DNA of 64,000 nucleotides from Hevea brasiliensis. Taxonomy: Eukaryota; Streptophyta; Magnoliopsida; Malpighiales; Euphorbiaceae. The notes beneath the pieces are model-generated. The model had not been told where the DNA came from, ran no database searches, and saw only the letters and a list, made by a program, of their open reading frames with translations. Positions 1-11,043 of this stretch are shown here, in pieces. The position numbers were made by a program, and so were the translations under genes. How positions within the stretch are numbered: position 1 is the first letter of the stretch; each line of letters opens with the position of its first letter. Where the stretch lies: contig NC_079496.1 of the NCBI RefSeq assembly GCF_030052815.1, positions 38,713,593 to 38,777,592 of the forward strand. Direction: 5' to 3'.

Positions 1-1025
1 TTGATTAATTAAATAGATTTGGTTTGCAATTAAATTGCAAAGTCCCTAGCATGACTTGAAACCAAATCTAGATTATTGGATGTGTAGTATAAATTAAATT
101 TATATTTAAAGTGTTTAAATATGAATTTAATTGATGAGAAATTAATTAATAGAGATTAATTAATTAATTTATATTTGATATAAATTAATTAGAAGAAGAA
201 AATAATTATTTTGGGTTAAGAACTCAAAATTAAGACACGAGGCATTTTGGTCATTTCACGATTGTGACACGTGGCACCATGAGATGGTGACACATGGCAT
301 AACACATAAGCTTGCCAAATGTTTTTAATCATGTAAGATGATTAAAATCAAGATTAAATATAGGTTTGACACTTGGCACAATGTGATTAGGTCACTTAAA
401 CCTAGAGCTAATCAAAAGGTGACATGTGGCTAGGGTTTAATGTGTTAACCTAGCTATTTAAGTGTGGTTATGAAAAGAAAACATAACCAGCAGCCTCTCC
501 TCTCAATTGTCACGCCACTTTGAGCCTCTCCAGCTATTTCTCTTCATCTCTCATCAATTCAAAGAGATTAGCCATCAATCTCTTGAATTAAGAACGCTAG
601 AAATTGTTTCTAGTGTCCTGTTTACATCTCTAATCTCTTAAAAGGCAGAACTTGAATTTCTAATTAATAGAAAAGGCTTTAGAAGCTGTTCAAGGGCTGC
701 CATAGGTGTTCTTGGTGTGGACAAGCTAGAGGGACAACATCTGGTGTTCTGAAGACGAATCTCAAAGGCGCAGACACGCTGCAGCACATCAAGAGGTTAG
801 TGTAATCGTTCTTGATTTAATCTAGGGTTCTAAAATTAATCTGATTAATTTTAAAATCTTAAATGGCAAACATAGATCCAAAAACATATTAAAAGAGTTT
901 TAATATGTTGTTTATCATTGAAATCAAATAGATAAAAATAAATCTTGCATGGTGCATGTGGCCCTAGGTGAAAATTTTTGAATTCAATGGTATAATCTTG
1001 TGTTTTTCACGCTTCCGTTCCTTCA
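1..1025 (+). repeat. Copia-1 5' LTR (3' half only)
   Basis: This is the distal half of a Ty1/Copia LTR; base 1 matches base 7846 of the 3' LTR of the same element, so roughly the first 1.07 kb lies outside the window. It ends in CTTCA at 1025, two bases before a tRNA-Met-type primer site. By eye about 1-1.5% of positions differ from 7846-8871, which points to a recent insertion, although some differences may be sequence errors. It holds the promoter-like region and the start of the transcript. Confidence 0.93.
265..462 (+). promoter_or_regulatory. Copia LTR promoter region: G-box/ABRE-like cluster and TATA-like box
   Basis: Four copies of a 12-base motif close to TGACACRTGGCA lie at 265-276, 288-299, 367-378 and 420-431. 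The first holds a perfect CACGTGG G-box/ABRE core. A TATA-like TATTTAAG follows at 455-462. CACGTG cores are known plant bZIP/bHLH sites. That this cluster drives transcription is inference from its layout. The same cluster is present in the other Copia LTRs, for example near 8110, 11800, 30910, 49800, 50600 and 58010. Confidence 0.55.
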
Positions 1026-1027
1026 AT

Positions 1028-1040
1028 TGGTATCAGAGCC
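1028..1040 (+). other. Primer binding site, tRNA-Met type (Copia-1)
   Basis: TGGTATCAGAGCC follows the LTR end after two bases. It is the usual primer site complementary to the 3' end of plant initiator tRNA-Met in LTR retrotransposons. Confidence 0.9.
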
Positions 1041-1294
1041 ACTATATTTGCCATTTAGATTGTTGATTATATAATTTAATTGTGTGTTTGATCATGAGAT
1101 CAAGAGATTCATTGCTGGTTGGATCATGAGATGTGGCGTCACACATGGTGAAGCGACCAATGGTGGCGGCAACAATGGTTCCTTGGGTGGTTCAAGGTTT
1201 GGCTTTTAATTCTGCAATTGTTGTATGATCTAAGGCCTATTCTTTGACTAATTAAAGTGTTTAATTAGTTGTTTTAATCACACAATTAAATTAT

Positions 1295-1632
1295 GATTCA
1301 AATCAGAATTTTAAAAATTGTTTGAATGTGATTCAAATCTGAATTTTAAAAGTTGTTTGAATGTGATTCAAATCTGAATTTTTAAAGTTGTTTGAATCAT
1401 ATTTAAATCTGATTTTTTAAAATTGATTCAATAAAATTCAGATCTGATTTTTTAAAAAATATTTGAATGTGATTCAAATCTGATTTTTTAAAAAAATGTT
1501 TGAATGTGATTCAAATCTGAATTTTTGAAGTTGTTTGAATGTGATTCAAATTTGAATTTTTAAATTTGTTTGAATGAGATTCAAATCTGAATTTTTAAAT
1601 TTATTTGAATCATATTCAAATCTGGATTTTTA
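1295..1632 (+). repeat. Leader tandem repeat, about 34-base unit
   Basis: About nine to ten imperfect units each carry the core TTGAATGTGATTCAA, an inverted repeat with 6-base arms and a GTG spacer, followed by an AT-rich linker. The array recurs at 10441-10777 and 56699-57003 in the other two leaders; the last has at least one unit fewer. Confidence 0.88.
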
Positions 1633-2395
1633 AGTTGAATATGAGATATTCAATTTAATTTAAGTATGTATGTTTTATTTAATTGTTAAATAGTGATATG
1701 CATGATGGATGATCATGGACTATAAAAGACCAATGTGATTGGATTTATTTCTTTTATGTTTCTTTGGGATTGTAAATTAATTAATTTATTTTAATTTATT
1801 TTGGGCATGTATTATTAAGTTTGTAATATTTTTGGGTTGTAATTTCATTTATTTAAGTTCTTGTAAATTCACCTTGGTATGCCAAGGATTACTATGTAAT
1901 ATTGGATTGCAAGAAGTTCAAGGAGGTCAAGAGCATTGGTGGGACCAGTGGGAGGAATTCAATATCAAGTGTTGATTATGTACTCCTTCAGCAACTCTTG
2001 TAAAATGAATGAATGAAATGCACCTAGGAATGCCCTGATTCAATTCTTGGTGGCTCAGAATTGAATCCCTTAGAAAGTCCATGATCATACCATATTTACT
2101 GCTTATCCATGAATGCATGAGATGTATGGAATGTATGCAATTATATGATATATGCATGCTAAATGGATAATGTGCAAAGTGAGACCTTAATAGTAATTAG
2201 GATGGCTATAAAATCTTCCAAACAAATGATTAAGTTGGAAATGGTATAATTAAAGTAATTATAACATAAGCCCTCTATTGGGGCAATTATTTTAAGAAAT
2301 TTTAAATAGTTGCATAAGATGCAATTTATTTAAGAGATTTTCTTAAGAATAATTATTAAGCATGAGATGTTGTAAATATGTAAATGGTTTAGTGG

Positions 2396-2609
2396 CCAAT
2401 AGTGGATGTACCTGAGGACATTAAAATTATTTGCATAATTACTGACTCAATGGGATCAACTTAACTAATGCAAGATAAGTCAATAATGGATGTACCTGAG
2501 ATTTTGAGCATTAGGGGCTAGGTAAAGGATTGAACCTCACATGAGATGTGATGGGCAAGGAGTTGCTCACTTATAGTTTATTGTAATTCCAATAATGGAT
2601 GTACCTGAG
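2396..2609 (+). repeat. Three copies of leader motif CAATAATGGATGTACCTGAG
   Basis: The copies are at 2396-2415 (one or two mismatches), 2481-2500 and 2590-2609, separated by unlike sequence, so this is not a simple tandem array. The reversed counterparts are at 9460-9479, 9569-9588 and 9652-9673 in Copia-4, and at 55722-55741, 55831-55850 and 55915-55935 in Copia-2. Confidence 0.85.
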
Positions 2610-2811
2610 GATGATCAATAGAATTATAAGAATTCAATCACCCACTAGAAATCCATCCAACTAGGATTTCCGTTTTCTACTTTGGAAGTGTAGGATTCGC
2701 TAAGTTAGTGGGAGGACCAATTTGATTAAAAGACCATAATCATTTTGGTTAATTACATGATACATTTACTAATTAATCTGGTTATTTTCTGTAGTTAATT
2801 TTCTGATAAAA

Positions 2812-3690
2812 ATGAGCACAAAACAACCACCACCATCCAATATCCTTGCAAGCATACTTGATCACAACAGGTTGACAGGACCTAATCTATCTGATTGGCT
2901 AAGAAATTTGAAACTTGTCCTGAACCTTGAACATATAGGATATGTTCTAGATTCAAATGTTCCTGGTCCCTTACCTCCAGAGGCCACACAAGAGGAACAT
3001 GAAACTTTGGACAAGTGGAAGGAGCATGATATGAGAGCTAAGTGTTACATGCTTGCTTCTATGAGTAATGAGTTACAGAAGCAACATGAGAACATGCAGA
3101 GTGCGAGTGAGATCCTCCTTCACCTACAAGAGTTGTATGGTGAGCACAGCAGGAATGCTAGGTATGAGATATCTAGACAGCTATTCCGTATGAGGATGTC
3201 TGAGGGATAGAATGTTGGGGATCATGTCCACAAGATGATTCGGCTGATTGAGCAGTTGGAACATCTTGACTTCAACATGGATTTCCAACTACAAACGGAT
3301 TTGATCCTTGATCCCTTCACGAGTCTTTTGGGAATTTTGTGACAAATTTCCATATGACTAAACAGAATGCACCTTAGCCGAATTACTCAACATGCTGGTT
3401 ATTGCCCAAAAGAATATGCCGGGCAATAAAGGAAAAGAGGTAGCTTTGTTGCATCTTCTTCGCTGGAAAGTCCAACAAGAAGAAGGGCAATAAGAAAAAG
3501 AAACCTCGATTCTGGTCCTTCCAAGAAAATAGCTAAACAGTAAAAGGAAGACTAAAGCTGATGGAGGCAAAGGAAAGTGTTTCCACTGCCAAAAGGATGG
3601 GCACTGGAAAAGGAACTGCCCAGAGTATCTTGTTTCTCTGAAGGACAAGAAGGATACACCTTTGGAAGGTATGTCCATATCTTGTTATTT
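2812..3690 (+). pseudogene. gag: Copia-1 gag (capsid/nucleocapsid), broken
   Basis: Gag forms the virus-like particle that packages element RNA in the cytoplasm. The ATG at 2812 opens 132 codons starting MSTKQPPPSN and ending at a TAG at 3208. The Copia-2 copy has a Gln codon at that position, so the stop is specific to this copy. Further frameshifts follow between 3300 and 3550. A zinc knuckle C-x2-C-x4-H-x4-C survives at 3578-3619 (C-F-H-C ... H ... C), preceded by a Lys-rich stretch, as is usual for Copia nucleocapsid. The start is shared with the Copia-2 copy, while in Copia-4 it reads ATA. As read the gene cannot give a full Gag, though single-base errors in the sequence cannot be excluded. 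Confidence 0.85.
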
Positions 3691-4990
3691 TGATTCTGAT
3701 GATACTCATAGTTCATCTACAGCTTGGGTTTTAGATATCGTGCCGCTCACATTTCTAATGAGATGCGTGAACTAGCAAACAAGAGTGGCGATGCTCTCGA
3801 GATGTTAGAGTCCGGATTGGCAATGGCTCAACTGTTGAAGCTTTAGCCATAGGATCTAAATCTTTTTACATGTTTGGACATGTTTTGTGTTTGGATAATA
3901 TTTTATATGTACCTGATGCTTTTAAGAATATCATTTCTATATCTAGTTTGACTAGAAATGGCTATGAATTTCAGTTCACAGATGATGTTTGCAATATTTA
4001 TTTTGGAAATAAATATGTTGGTTCGGGTTATATGAATGATGGTCTTTATTATTTGGATAATAATGACAAACACAAATTGAATGCAAGTGATCTAAAAGAA
4101 TACAATGCCATGGTGAAAACCAACTCAAGTTCAAAATATATTTGGCACTTAAGGTTATGTCATGTTTCATAAGATAGGATTGCAAAATTGGAGAAAATGG
4201 GGATTTTATCCTCATTGGGCTCTGAGCCTACTCTAACTTGTGAATCTTGCCTTCAAGGCAAATGACTAGATCACCCTTTGTTGGACAAGGGCTAAGAGTT
4301 GAAAATATTTTGGAACTAATACATAGTGATGTATGTGGTCCGTTTAAAGAAATGGCTAGAGGGCTTTCATTATTTTATTACCTTTATCGATGATAAATCA
4401 AGGTTTGGGCATTTGTATTTGATGAAATACAAACATGAATCCTTTGAAAAGTTTAAGGAATTTAAATCAAGTAGAAAATCAAACAGAAAGTATTAAAGCT
4501 CTTCGATCGATCGTGGAGGTGAATATTTGAGTATCGAATTTGATGAATACTTGAGAGAGCATGGTATTGTTTCTCACCGACTCCTCCAGAACGCCACAAT
4601 GAATGGTGTATCCGAAGGAGAAATCGTACCCTATTGGATATGGTACGTAGTATGATGAGCTATACCGATATGCCAATCTCCTTTGGGGATTTGCATTAGA
4701 ATCACTTTATATATTCGAATAGGATTCCATCAAAATCGGTTTCTTCCGACCTTATGAGATATGGCATGGAAGAAAACCAAGTCTTAAGCATGTTAAGATT
4801 TGGGGTTGTCCAAATTATATCAAAAGTGAACACCGATAAATTGGAGACCAGATCGTAAAGAGGTCGATTTGTTGGATATCCAAAAGATAGTTTTGGATAT
4901 TATTTTTATTTGCCTACTTCGCAAAGGTTGTGATAAGTAGAGATGGCACATTTCTTGAACAACGGTTTGTTCAAGAAGGAGGCAAAGGAA
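3691..4990 (+). pseudogene. pol: Copia-1 protease and integrase region, broken
   Basis: Protease cuts the polyprotein and integrase inserts the cDNA. The protease start is seen as A-W-V-L-D near 3722-3736, the aspartate being the expected catalytic residue, but the frame is lost at once. An open piece at 3870-4172 carries the pre-integrase segment up to W-H-L-R-L-C-H. The zinc-binding H/C pairs continue with C-E-S-C near 4240. The first integrase aspartate sits in H-S-D-V-C-G-P (codon 4328-4330) and the second lies near 4503, in a stretch that has lost a base relative to Copia-2. Frame changes occur about every 100-200 bases. The Copia domain order PR-INT-RT-RH is preserved. Confidence 0.82.
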
Positions 4991-5027
4991 GGCAAATAGA
5001 GTTAGAATTGGAGAATTCGACCAACCA

Positions 5028-6710
5028 ATGCATCGGATGGATATAGATCCATCTAGTCAACCTATACCCATTAATGAAACATCTACATTGTTCCTCGTAG
5101 AACAACCAGTATCTCACCCACCAAGAAGATATGGTTTTCTTCATGAAGAAGAACACGAGTTGTCTACTCATGAAGAAGTAGATCATGGAGATAATCCACT
5201 TACCTATGAAGAAGCTATATCAGATATAGACTCTTCAAAATGGATTGATGCTATGAAATCTGAGATTGATTCCATGTATAAGAATGAAGTTTGGGATCTT
5301 GTTGACCCACCTGAAGGTATTGTACCTATAGGGAACAAATGGGTTTTCAAGAAGAAAATTGGTTATGATGGAAAGGTAGAGACCTATAAAGCAAGGCTAG
5401 TAGCGAAAGGGTTTCGCCAAAGGCAAGGAATAGACTATGAGGAGACTTTCTCACCTGTTGCCATGCTTAAATCAATTAGGATTTTATTAGCAATAATGCA
5501 TACTATGATTATGAGATTTGGCGATGGATGTCAAAATGCCTTTCTCAATGGATACATTGAAGAAAACATTTTCATGGAACAACCTAGGGGATTTGAATCC
5601 CAAGATGGTTCCTAGGTATGCAAGCTAAAGCGATCCATTTATGGGTTGAAACAAGCTTCGAGGAGTTGGAACATCCGTTTTGATGAAGCCATTAAATCTT
5701 TTGGTTTTATCAAAAATGAGGATGAGCCATGTGTATATAAGAAGGTTAGTGACAGTGCTATCACTTTCCTTGTCTTATATGTGGATGACATAATCGTTGA
5801 TGGGTAATGATACAGTATGTTGACGACTATAAAGGTATGGTTGTCAAATACATTCTCCATGAAAGACTTAGGGAGGCAACCTATATTCTTGGGATGCATC
5901 TATAGAGATAGAGCAAAAAGAATAATTGGTTTATCCCAAAGTCTATACTTGGAAAAGGTGTTAAAGAGGTTTAACATGCTTGATTCCAAGAGAGGATTGT
6001 TACCAGTGAGACATGGTATCCACCTTTCTAAAGAGATGTCTTCAAAGACACCAGAAGAAAGAGATAAGATGGGCAGGATTCCATATGCTTCGGCTATTGG
6101 AAGTTTAATGTATGCAATGTTATGTACTAGGCCGGATATCGCATATCTCGTTAGTTTGACTAGCGGTGTATCAATCCAATCCAGTTTGGAACATCTGGAT
6201 AGTCACAAGAATATCCTTAAGTACTTAAGAAGAACTAAGGATTTATTCTTGATTTATGGAGGTGGAGACTTGCAATTGGATGGTTATACTGATTCTGATT
6301 TCCAATCAGATATCGATGATAGAAAGTCTACCTCTGGATATGTGTTCATTTGTAATGGAGGTGCAGTCAGTTGGAAGAGTTCCAAACAGAGCACGATCAG
6401 AGATTCCACTCATCGAGGTCGAGTATATTCTCGCATCGATGTCGCAAAGGAAGTCGTTTGGATAAAGAAGTTCGTGATGTAACTTACAGAGTTCCTTCCA
6501 TTGAGTCAGCTTCCACTACACCGTGACAATAATGGAGCGATCATACTGAGCTAAGGAACTAAGGTCTCACCAAAATCCAAACACATAGAAAGGCGCTACC
6601 ACATTATCAGAGAAATAGTTGGGCGAGGCGATGTAGCCATGCAGAAAATAGCATCAGCTAAAAATCCAGCTGATCCATTCACTAAGCCTATGTCACAGAC
6701 TCGCTAGACC
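5028..6710 (+). pseudogene. pol: Copia-1 reverse transcriptase and RNase H, broken
   Basis: This region would copy element RNA into cDNA. The frame from 5028 to 5615 carries the conserved Copia RT start (W-V-F-K-K-K, then A-R-L-V-A-K-G-F). At 5519-5525 a base is missing relative to Copia-2, just before the first catalytic aspartate region. Y-V-D-D is readable at 5778-5789 but is followed by a frame change. A second frame, 5817-6482, covers the RT thumb and RNase H start (T-D-S-D-F-Q-S-D ... D-D-R-K-S-T-S-G-Y). The RNase H tail with S-K-H-I-E-R-R-Y-H lies near 6573-6603, and A-D-P-F-T-K-P-M ends near 6697. Stops and shifts make it non-functional as read. Confidence 0.85.
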
Positions 6711-6760
6711 GACATCTTGAGAAGATAGGTCTAAGATATTGTAATGAATGGCTCTAGTGC

Positions 6761-6771
6761 TAGTGGGAGAT
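6761..6771 (+). other. Polypurine tract (Copia-1)
   Basis: TAGTGGGAGAT directly precedes the 3' LTR start TGTTAG. It is the expected plus-strand primer site and is also found, reversed, at 51956-51967 in Copia-2. Confidence 0.8.
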
Positions 6772-8871
6772 TGTTAGTAGTATGCCCTAGAGCATATCAT
6801 TTAGTATGTATCTTGTACATATTTTTAATAATAAAAGGCATTTCCACTTTTCCGTTTACATAATATATTTATGTGTAATAGAAAAGGTCCATTGATATTT
6901 TGTTAGAAATATTATTCTTAAGTTGTTAAGAATATGAGTGACAATATTTCTAGTACAAAGTATCATAAATAGGTTCACAATCGAGGATACTTCATAATAA
7001 GGACATGACTTATCCAGAAAGATTGTATTCATGTTTGTTCCCAAGTTATTTATATGAGATATAAATAAGATGGAATGGTGAGTCTCATGCCATATAACAA
7101 ACTTGATAGGCACTTATAAATGATAAGTAGGTCGAACTAGTGACACTTATGACAAACACATGGAGTTTACTCTTGTCAATGTTTTGTCATAAATCATATC
7201 TGCATATAATCTTTAGACACGAGATAGCACAGTTATCTTGTATATAGGTAGTTTGAGTTTGATACTGCTTTCATACTTGTACTGTGTATGGGTATATGGG
7301 CATCGGTTGGCTCCTACTAGTTATATATGGAGGTAGGTGTTGATCAAGATGGAATCTGTTCCTCTAAGTAAATAGAGATAAAATCCTATGTTCATTTAAT
7401 TGTTCTTGATGTTTCAAGTTCTGCCAGACAGATAAATTTATTCGTAAAAGAGTTTCGATGAGAAAATCTTTTAATCAAGAACTGGAATTAAAAGAGAACA
7501 TAATATTCATAGCAAATGGAGTTTGACATAAACCATGACTCCAGCTTGAGTTGGGATTTTGTAACAGAGAGATTCTAGTGCATGGTAACATATGATTATA
7601 GGTTCATTTAAGGTAAACCTTATTACTAATTGGGTGGCCATGACATGCTATGCTAGGTGTTAACCATGGTCTATGAGGTTCATAAAATGATTTAGAGAAA
7701 TCATTTATGGTAAGAAAGAGTTCTGATGATATTGAGAGTTGATATCATGTCTCATTGCCAATTAGTGATGAGCCTAGTAAGTCACACACATACACAAGTT
7801 ATCACCTATTTAAATATGATTTAATTAATAAATTAAAGAGTTTAATTGATTAATTAAATAGATTTGGTTTGCAATTAAATTGCAAAGTCCCTAGCATGAC
7901 TTGAAACCAAATCTAGATTATTGGATATGTAGTATAAATTAAATTTATATTTAAAGTGTTTAAATATGAATTTAATTGATGAGAAATTAATTAATAGAGA
8001 TTAATTAATTAATTTATATTTGATATAAATTAATTAGAAGAAGAAAATAATTATTTTGGGTTAAGAACTCAAAATTAAGACACGAGGGCATTTTGGTCAT
8101 TTCATTACAGTGACACGTGGCACCATGAGATGGTGACACATGGCATAACACATAAGATTGCCAAATGTTTTTAATCATGTAAGATGATTAAAATCAAGAT
8201 TAAATATAGGTTTGACACTTGGCACAATGTGATTGGGTCACTTAAACCTAGAGCTAATCAAAAGGTGACATGTGGCTAGGGTTTAATGTGTTAACCTAGC
8301 TATTTAAGTGTGATTATGAAAAGAAAACATAACCAGCAGCCTCTCCTCTCAATTGTCACGCCACTTTGAGCCTCTCCAGCTATTTCTCTTCATCTCTCAT
8401 CAATTCAAAGAGATTAGCCATCAATCTCTTGAATTAAGAACGCTAGAAATTGTTTCTAGTATCCTGTTTACATCTCTAATCTCTTAAAAGGCAGAACTTG
8501 AATTTCTAATTAATAGAAAAGGCTTTAGAAGCTGTTCAAGGGCTGCCATAGGTGTTCTTGGTGTGGACAAGCTAGAGGGACAACATTTGGTGTCCTGAAG
8601 ACGAATCTCAAAGGCGCAGACACGCTGCAGCACATCAAGAGGTTAGTGTAATCGTTTTGATTTAATCTAGGGTTCTAAAATTAATCTGATTAATTTTAAA
8701 ATCTTAAATGGCAAATACAGATCCAAAAACATATTAAAAGAGTTTTAATATGTTGTTTATCATTGAAATCAAATAGATAAAAATAAATCTTGCATGGTGC
8801 ATGTGGCCCTAGGTGAAAATTTTTGAATTCAATGGTATAATCTTGTGTTTTTTCACGCTTCCGTTCCTTCA
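6772..8871 (+). repeat. Copia-1 3' LTR, complete
   Basis: This 2.1 kb LTR runs from TGTTAGTAG to CCTTCA. The sequence after it (ATCCT...) is a reversed gag of the same family, so Copia-1 appears to have inserted into Copia-4. The left flank lies outside the window, so the expected ATCCT duplication cannot be seen. Confidence 0.93.
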
Positions 8872-9257
8872 ATCCTCATACGGAATAGCTGTCTAGATAT
8901 CTCATACCTAGCATTCCTGCTGTGCTCACCATACAACTCTTGTAGGTGAAGGAGGATCTCACTCGCACTCTGCATGTTCTCATGTTGCTTCTGTAACTCA
9001 TTACTCATGGAAGCAAGCATGTAACACTTAGCTCTCATATCATGCTCCTTCCACTTGTCCAAAGTTTCATGTTCCTCTTGTGTGGCCTCTGGAGGTAAGG
9101 GACCAGGAACATTTGAATCTAGAACATATCCTATATGTTCAAGGTTCAGGACAAGTTTCAAATTTCTTAGCCAATCAGACATATTAGGTCCTGTCAACTT
9201 GTTGTGATCAAGTATGCTTGCAAGGATATTGGATGGTGGTGGTTGTTTTGTGCTTAT
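8872..9257 (-). pseudogene. gag: Copia-4 gag, 5' fragment
   Basis: This is the first about 128 codons of the same Copia gag as at 2812, on the minus strand and cut at 8871 by the Copia-1 3' LTR. The start codon position (9255-9257) reads ATA instead of ATG. From 9197 downwards the frame is open and nearly identical to Copia-1 (M-T-G-P-N-M-S-D-W-L). Without its start and everything after residue 128 it is not functional. The rest of this element should lie left of the window if Copia-1 is nested in it. Confidence 0.88.
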
Positions 9258-11028
9258 TTTTATCAGAAAATTAACTGCAGAAAATAACCAGATTAATTAG
9301 TAAATGTATCATGTAATTAACCAAAATGATTATGGTCTTTAAATCAAATTGGTCCTCCCACTAACTTAGCGAATCCTACACTTCCATAGTAGAAAACGGA
9401 AATCCTAGTTGGATGGATTTCTAGTGGGTGATTGAATTCTTATAATTCTATTGATCATCCTCAGGTACATCCATTATTGGAATTACAATAATCTATAAGT
9501 GAGAAACTCCTTGCCCATCACATCTCATGTGAGATTCAATCCTTTACCTAGCCCCTAATGCTCAAAATCTCAGGTACATCCATTATTGACTTATCTTGCA
9601 TTAGTTAAGTTGATCCCATTGAGTCAGTAATTATGCAAATAATTTTAATGTCCTTAGGTACATCCAATATTGGCCACCAAACCATTTACATATTTACAAC
9701 ATCTCATGCTTAACAATTATTCTTAAGAAAATCTCTTAAATTAATTGCATCTCATGCAACTATTTAAAATTTCTTAAAATAATTGCCCCAATGGAGGGCT
9801 TATGTTATAATTACTTTAATTATAGCATTTCCAACTTAATCATTTGTTTGGAAGATTTTATAGCCATCCTTATTACTATTAAGTTCTCACTTTGCACATT
9901 ATCCATTTAGCATGCATATATCATATAATTGCATACATTCCCATACATCTCATGCATTCATGGATAAGCAGTAAATATGGTATGATCATGGACTTTCTAA
10001 GGGATTCAATTTTGAGCCACCAAGAATTGAATCAGGGCATTCCTAGGTGCATTTCATTCATTCATTTTACAATAGTTGCTGAAGGAGTACATAATCAACA
10101 CTTGATATTGTATTCCTCCCACTGGTCCCACCAATGCTCTTGACCTCCTTGAACTTCTTGCAATCCAATATTACATAGTAATCCTTGGCACACCAAGGCA
10201 AATTTACAAGAACTTAAATAAATGAAATTACAACCCAAAAATATTACAAACTTAATAATACATGCCCAAAATAAATTAAAATAAATTAATTAATTTACAA
10301 TCCCAAAGAAACATAAAAGAAATAAATCCAATCACATTGGTCTTTTATAGTCCATGATCATTCATCATGCATATCACTATTTAACAATTAAATAAAACAT
10401 ACATACTTAAATTAAATTGAATATCTCATATTCAACTTAAAAATCCAGATTTGAATATGATTCAAATAAATTTAAAAATTCATATTTGAATCTCATTCAA
10501 ACAAATTTAAAAATTCAGATTTGAATCACATTCAAACAACTTCAAAAATTCAGATTTGAATCACATTCAAACATTTTTTAAAAAATCAGATTTGAATCAC
10601 ATTCAAATATTTTTTAAAAAATCAGATCTGAATTTTATTGAATCAATTTTAAAAAATCAGATTTAAATATGATTCAAACAACTTTAAAAATTCAGATTTG
10701 AATCACATTCAAACAACTTTTAAAATTCAGATTTGAATCACATTCAAACAAATTTTCAAATTCTGATTTGAATCATAATTTAATTGTGTGATTAAAACTA
10801 CTAATTAAACACTTTAATTAGTCAAAGAATAGGACTTAGATCATACAACAATTGCAGAATTAAAAGCCAAACCTTGAACCACCCATGGAACCATTGTTGC
10901 CGCCACCAATGGTGGCTTCACCATGTGTGTCGCCACACCTCTTGATCCAACTAGCAATGAATCAATCATCTCATGATAAAATCACACAATTAAATCATAT
11001 AATGAACAATCTAAATGGCAAATATAGT
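9258..11028 (-). other. Copia-4 untranslated leader
   Basis: This is the same leader as 1041-2811, reversed. It has the tandem array at 10441-10777 and the three 20-base motifs at 9460-9479, 9569-9588 and 9652-9673. No reading frame in it is convincing. Confidence 0.82.
10441..10777 (-). repeat. Leader tandem repeat (Copia-4)
   Basis: About ten imperfect units with the core TTGAATCACATTCAA, matching 1295-1632 in reverse. Confidence 0.88.
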
Positions 11029-11042
11029 GGCTCTGATACCAA
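11029..11042 (-). other. Primer binding site, tRNA-Met type (Copia-4)
   Basis: GGCTCTGATACCAA is the reverse complement of the Copia-1 primer site and lies one base from the LTR. Confidence 0.9.
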
Positions 11043-11043
11043 T

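Larger units (their letters stand above)
1041..2811 (+). other. Copia-1 untranslated leader
   Basis: This is a 1.77 kb stretch between the primer site and gag with no convincing reading frame. It holds an imperfect tandem repeat array (1295-1632) and three copies of a 20-base motif (2396-2415, 2481-2500, 2590-2609). The same organisation is found in Copia-4 and Copia-2. The leader is long for a Copia element. Confidence 0.8.

Noticed and set aside
1028..1040. A tRNA gene
   Set aside because: Only 12-13 bases complementary to the tRNA-Met 3' end are present, with no cloverleaf. It is a primer binding site.
1295..1632. Regular repeats with palindromic cores resembling a CRISPR array
   Set aside because: Units are imperfect and contiguous with no unique spacers, and they lie in the leader of a plant Copia retrotransposon. 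There is no cas gene nearby.
1927..2157. Antisense frame in the Copia leader, also at 9892-10143 and 56174-56401
   Set aside because: Its sequence is shared only because the leaders are near-identical. Length and frame vary by small indels and it has no recognisable domain.
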